This document shows, one piece after another, positions 12,599-15,232 of a DNA stretch of 15,232 nucleotides. Location of the stretch: the NCBI GenBank assembly GCA_020200675.1, contig JAIVIG010000020.1:1-15232 (forward strand), read 5' to 3'. The position numbers and the translations under genes were made by a program. How positions within the stretch are numbered: position 1 is the stretch's first letter; the number at the start of each line of letters is the position of its first letter. Below the pieces are notes generated by a model. That model did not search any database and was not told where the DNA came from. It saw nothing but the letters and a program-made list of their open reading frames with translations. This stretch comes from Actinomycetota bacterium. GTDB taxonomy: Bacteria > Actinomycetota > Rubrobacteria > Rubrobacterales > Rubrobacteraceae.

Positions 12599-12828
12599 CT
12601 ACCCCTTAGGAATGGGGTCGAAGGTGCGAGTCGGGGAGAAAAGGTCTATCGGGTGGCGCCGTCGATGATGAGGTCGGCCAGGATCTCGCCGACCACGCTG
12701 GCGAACTTGTAGCCGTGCCCGGAGAACCCGGCGGCGATGGCGACCTGGGAATGTTCTAGGTGCGGGGAGAGCACGAAATGCAGGTCCGGGGTGTTGGTGT
12801 ACGTGCAAGCTTTGGCGCTGAGGCACCG
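12599..12828 (-). pseudogene. C-terminal remnant of a monomeric sarcosine oxidase-type FAD enzyme
   Basis: Reading the minus strand from about 12828, the sequence matches the C-terminal end of the monomeric sarcosine oxidase/N-methyltryptophan oxidase family: CLSAKACTYTNTPDLHFV, then EHSQVAIAAGFSGHGYKFA, then VVGEILADLIIDGATR. AAGFSGHGYKF is the FAD-site signature, and a Cys shortly before YTxTP is the kind used for covalent flavin attachment in this family. The frame meets TAG after DGATR, while a shifted frame continues HPIDLFSPTRTFDP, the normal family ending. So the fragment also carries a frameshift near 12650. The N-terminal 300 or so residues, including the Rossmann fold, are missing. 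It is fused directly to a GNAT remnant. Not functional. Confidence 0.8.
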
Positions 12829-13093
12829 ACTCGGGGACAACGGCCACGGGCGCCAGCGCCGGGGCTTCTACACTACCGCGCTCTGTTTCGATGGAGAGGG
12901 CGCTGAACATGACGTAGCCTATTATTTTGTCTTCGCGCCTCGCCACCAGAGATATGCGGGCGTGCGTTCCGTTTCGCAGATCATCGACCAGCCTTGCCTC
13001 GTCCTCACGGCCGAACGCCAGACGGTTCACCTCCCTGACGGCGGGAACGTCTCCTGGCTTCTCCGCCCGGATCTCCCAGCTCATTACGCGCAT
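12829..13093 (-). pseudogene. N-terminal half of a GNAT acetyltransferase (truncated)
   Basis: The frame begins MRVMSWEIRAEKPGDVPAV, typical of GNAT N-acetyltransferases (IRxExPxD), and continues with NRLAFGREDEARLVDDLR and an antiparallel-strand region ISLVARREDKIIGYVMFS (47-64). The protein resembles the YhbS-like subgroup. It should reach the acetyl-CoA-binding motif (R/Q-x-x-G-x-G/A) after LAPVAVVPE (80-88), but the sequence stops being GNAT-like exactly there and changes to sarcosine-oxidase sequence in another frame. Without the CoA loop it cannot work as an acetyltransferase. The gene starts 9 nt after the ALDH stop region on the same strand. Confidence 0.75.
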
Positions 13094-13102
13094 CGGAAGC
13101 TT

Positions 13103-14383
13103 TTAGTCCTCCAGCCGGTAATCGAGGTCGGCGGGGAGGTTGGCTATGTCCATCTGGGCTTTCTGGAGCTTGCCGGCATAGTCCCAGTTCACGGCCTGCC
13201 AGCGGGTGAACTGGTCGAGCACCCAGATGCCGGAGAGGCGGCTGCCGTTGCCCGACTTGCCGTTGCCGCCGAAGGGCAGGTGAGCCTCGGCCCCGGAGGT
13301 CGAGTTGTTGACGCTGATCATCCCGGCGGTGCTGCGCTCCCGGAAGCGAAGGGCGTTCGCGGCGTCGCGGGTGTAGATCGCGGCGGACAGGCCGTAGCCG
13401 TGGCCGTTCGCGAGCGCCACGGCCTCGTCGAAGTCAGCGAACGCGGCGATGCTGACGATGGGGCCGAAGGTCTCGATGCGGTAGAGCTCGTCGTCCGCCG
13501 TCACGCCGTCGATGATGGTCGGGTGACAGTAGAGCCCGGCCTCCGGGTCGCCGACGAAATTCTCGCGCGGGTTGTCCGCCGTGATCCTGCCGGTACCCGT
13601 CGAGCCGTGTACGGTATCGCAGAGTTCCCCGATCCTGCGTCCCACCTCCGAGGAGCCGGTAAAACCGACCTTATCGACGAGCCCTGCGTCGAGCGCCTCC
13701 GTCAGGCCCTCGAAGGCGACATCCCCTTCGGCCTGGACGACGTTGAGGACGCCGTCGGGGAGGCCGCCGCGCAGAAAGAGTTGGGCGAGGGCGTCGCCGA
13801 TGGCGGGGGCGTACTCGGCCGGTTTCCAGACGACGGCGTTTCCGCAGACTATCGCGGGGGTCAGGTACCACGAAGGGACCGCCACCGGGAAGTTCCCGGC
13901 GGTGATGATGGCCGCAACCCCCACCGGCATTCGGAAAGTGAAGAGCTGCTTGTCGGGCATCTCGCTCGGGACAGTCTGGCCGTAGAGCCTCCTCCCCTCG
14001 CCGGTAAAGAAGTCGCAGGTGTCCACGATCTCCTGCACCTCGCCCAGAGACTCGGTGTACGGTTTGCCGATCTCGCGCGTGACCAGGCGCGCCAGGGCCT
14101 CCTTGTTGGACTCGACGATGCGTCCGATCTTCTTTATTACCTGAGCCCGGATCGGAGCCGGGACGGCCGCCCACTCGGCCTGCGCCTCGCGCGCCGCCCG
14201 GCACGCCTCGACGAAGGTCCCGGCGTCGCCCAGCAGGACCTCGGCCACCGCCTCTCCGGTGCGCGCTGGGTTGGTAGAGCTAACGCGTCCACCCGGCGCG
14301 TCTTCCAGCGTCCGGCCTCCTACGATAGAGGCTACCGTACGTGCGACGGAGACGGTCTCTTCTCGAGCGCCGGTAGTGCGCAT
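13103..14383 (-). pseudogene. Aldehyde dehydrogenase with in-frame loss of the catalytic centre
   Basis: NAD-dependent aldehyde dehydrogenase superfamily, of the sort close to aminoadipate/piperideine carboxylate dehydrogenases. Visible parts are the N-terminal oligomerisation region, ITAGNFPVAVPSWYLTPAI (160-178) with the conserved Asn (N164), VVWKPAEYAP with the NAD-binding Lys (K187), FTGSSEVGRRIGELC (241-255), then abruptly TVHGSTGTGRITADNPRE (257-274), ETFGPIV with the cofactor Glu (E304), and LPFGGNGKSGNG (369-380). The family ELGGKN segment with the catalytic Glu and the segment with the nucleophilic Cys should lie between GELC and TVHGS. About 100 residues are missing there although the frame is open. 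At 426 residues it is short of the usual 500-530. The ATG has GAGGAGGT 5 nt upstream, so it may still be translated. A dead enzyme is the simplest reading. Confidence 0.8.
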
Positions 14384-14399
14384 CGCGTACCTCCTCGTC

Positions 14400-14414
14400 G
14401 GGGCAAAATGCCCC
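14400..14414 (-). promoter_or_regulatory. Leader hairpin before the ALDH Shine-Dalgarno
   Basis: GGGGCA and TGCCCC (14400-14405, 14409-14414) form a six-base-pair stem with a 3-nt loop, three nucleotides before GAGGAGG on the minus strand. It could be an operator, a leader stabiliser, or the outcome of the nearby rearrangement. No promoter consensus is evident next to it. Confidence 0.35.
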
Positions 14415-14436
14415 GTTTACCTTCCCACCTTTCGGA

Positions 14437-15048
14437 ATGGATTTTACAGCAGGACCTTCGACGGTACCCCTGGAGAACATGGGCGTCGCCGTGGCGCCCA
14501 CGGTGATGAACGTCGTGGTCCTGATCGCGGTCCTGATCGTACTCAACTCGGCGCTGTACATCTCGTCCAGGATGCTCTTCGCCCTCACGCGCCACGGGGA
14601 CGCGCCCCAGGGCCTGACCGACACCACCGGCCGCGGCGTGCCGATGAAGGCCATACTGCTCGGCACGCTCGTCGGCTACGTGGCCGTGCTCATGGCGTAC
14701 TTCTTCCCGGACACGGTGTTCCTGTTCCTGTTGAACTCTTCGGGGGCCGTGGCGCTCTTCGTGTACCTCCTGATCGCCGTCTCGGAGCTCCGGATGCGCG
14801 CCCGCCTGGAGCGCGAGGACCCCGAGAGGCTACAGGTGAGGATGTGGCTCTACCCGTACCTGACGTACCTGTCGATCTTCTGCATCCTCGCCGTTTTCGT
14901 CCTGATGGCCCTCAACCCCGATCTGCGCACCCAGCTGCTCTTGACCCTGCTGAGCGTCGGGGTGGTCCTCCTGGCCTACGTGCTGCGCAGCCGCTTCGGT
15001 GCCCCGAGCCGCACCGAAGAGACCGCGAGCAGCGAACCCGCGAGGTAG
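14437..15048 (+). pseudogene. C-terminal part of an amino acid permease (APC family)
   Basis: Only the last part of an amino acid-polyamine-organocation permease is present. Residues 14-60 match the region of helix 8: NMGVAVAPTVMNVVVL and LNSALYISSRMLFALTRHG, followed by GDAPQGL, a family signature (SRMLFxLAxxGDAP). About five membrane segments follow (near 20-40, 70-90, 93-116, 138-160 and 165-183), ending in a polar tail. A whole permease has 12 helices and about 470 residues; here there are 203, so the first seven helices are gone. The family-like sequence begins abruptly near 14450, next to the ALDH leader, with no promoter or Shine-Dalgarno for the ATG. Transport function is not expected. 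Confidence 0.8.
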
Positions 15049-15116
15049 TAAAGTAGTCTATAAGCCCCGCGCGGGAGCGACGGGGTGACCGTAGCGGCTA
15101 TCTTGCACCGGAGGAG
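15049..15116 (+). promoter_or_regulatory. Leader region of proline dehydrogenase
   Basis: The spacer between permease remnant and proline dehydrogenase ends with a strong Shine-Dalgarno GGAGGAG (15110-15116). A CCCCG/CGGGG pair around a GC-rich 11-nt loop (about 15065-15085) could be a weak hairpin. I cannot assign a promoter. Confidence 0.3.
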
Positions 15117-15125
15117 ATGCCGATC

Positions 15126-15232
15126 GTGGGAATAATAGACAGGGTGATAGCCAACTCCGTGCCCGCCATCCCCCGGCCCGTGGTTCGCCAGATCGCCGGC
15201 CGCTATATGGCGGGGGAGGAGCTCGACGAAGC
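15126..15232 (+). CDS. Proline dehydrogenase, N-terminus (partial)
   Basis: Visible residues read MGIIDRVIANSVPAIPRPV, then VRQIAGRYMAGEELDEA, running off the window. The IPRPVVRQIAGRYMAGE pattern is characteristic of the start of monofunctional FAD-dependent proline dehydrogenases of Actinobacteria and Firmicutes, which oxidise proline to pyrroline-5-carboxylate. GTG 15126 is chosen because GGAGGAG lies 9 nt upstream; the ATG at 15117 directly abuts that site, which is too close. Location beside an aldehyde dehydrogenase and permease remnant fits an amino-acid catabolic locus. Only about 35 residues are seen, so identity is probable, not certain. Confidence 0.7.
   Translation, partial: MGIIDRVIANSVPAIPRPVVRQIAGRYMAGEELDE

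Noticed and set aside
12737..14506. 589-residue plus-strand open frame
   Set aside because: It is antisense to the GNAT and ALDH remnants, whose translations match known families; the plus frame has none.

Overview
The window looks like chromosome from a high-GC actinobacterium, most likely of the Rubrobacter lineage. That placement is an inference from the GC-rich third codon positions, frequent GTG/TTG starts, a class E sortase and the overall feel of the proteins. No rRNA, tRNA, CRISPR array, integrase or transposase was seen.

Layout. (1) 1-1343, minus strand: NAD(P) transhydrogenase alpha subunit (PntAA) with a long Asp/Glu-rich insertion, translationally coupled to the first codons of the next pnt subunit. 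(2) 1566-2489: class E sortase with a repetitive Pro-rich tail, convergent with a thioredoxin-like [2Fe-2S] ferredoxin (2509-2964). (3) 3071-8719: a polyphosphate/phosphohistidine block on the plus strand. It holds Ppx/GppA phosphatase, Ppk1, a CYTH-CHAD protein behind a possible PhoP-type direct repeat, and SixA; a 2H phosphoesterase meets SixA tail to tail. (4) 9455-9778: an internally deleted remnant of a SAM hydroxide adenosyltransferase (DUF62). (5) 10001-10952: a DUF4258-like/DUF2283 pair resembling a toxin-antitoxin module, then an unrecognised 138-residue protein. (6) 11007-11606: a glutathione S-transferase-like gene with an in-frame TGA exactly where the redox-active Cys belongs. (7) 11608-12338, minus strand: a CmtR-like ArsR-family metal sensor with a small thioredoxin-like protein. 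(8) 12599-15048: a decay zone with the C-terminal end of a monomeric sarcosine oxidase fused to the N-terminal half of a GNAT acetyltransferase, an aldehyde dehydrogenase that has lost its catalytic centre, and a permease missing its first half. (9) From 15126: the start of a proline dehydrogenase.

How the parts may work together. Ppk1 makes polyphosphate through phosphohistidine intermediates and Ppx removes phosphate. The CYTH-CHAD protein probably binds and/or cleaves (poly)phosphate, and SixA removes phosphate from histidine. These four share one strand; Ppx-Ppk1 and CHAD-SixA are each tightly spaced. The decayed genes in the last 2.5 kb all belong to amine/amino-acid breakdown or uptake, next to an apparently intact proline dehydrogenase start, which suggests a once larger catabolic locus.

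The most noteworthy observation is the GST gene at 11007-11606. It has a strong Shine-Dalgarno and GTG start, ten sense codons, TGA in the place of the Cys of a Cys-Pro-Tyr motif, then 188 open codons. A hand-folded stem-loop with a GG apical loop lies about 20 nt after the TGA. This fits a selenocysteine-containing GST-like protein. A plain nonsense mutation is the alternative, and it is a real one because other genes nearby are degraded.
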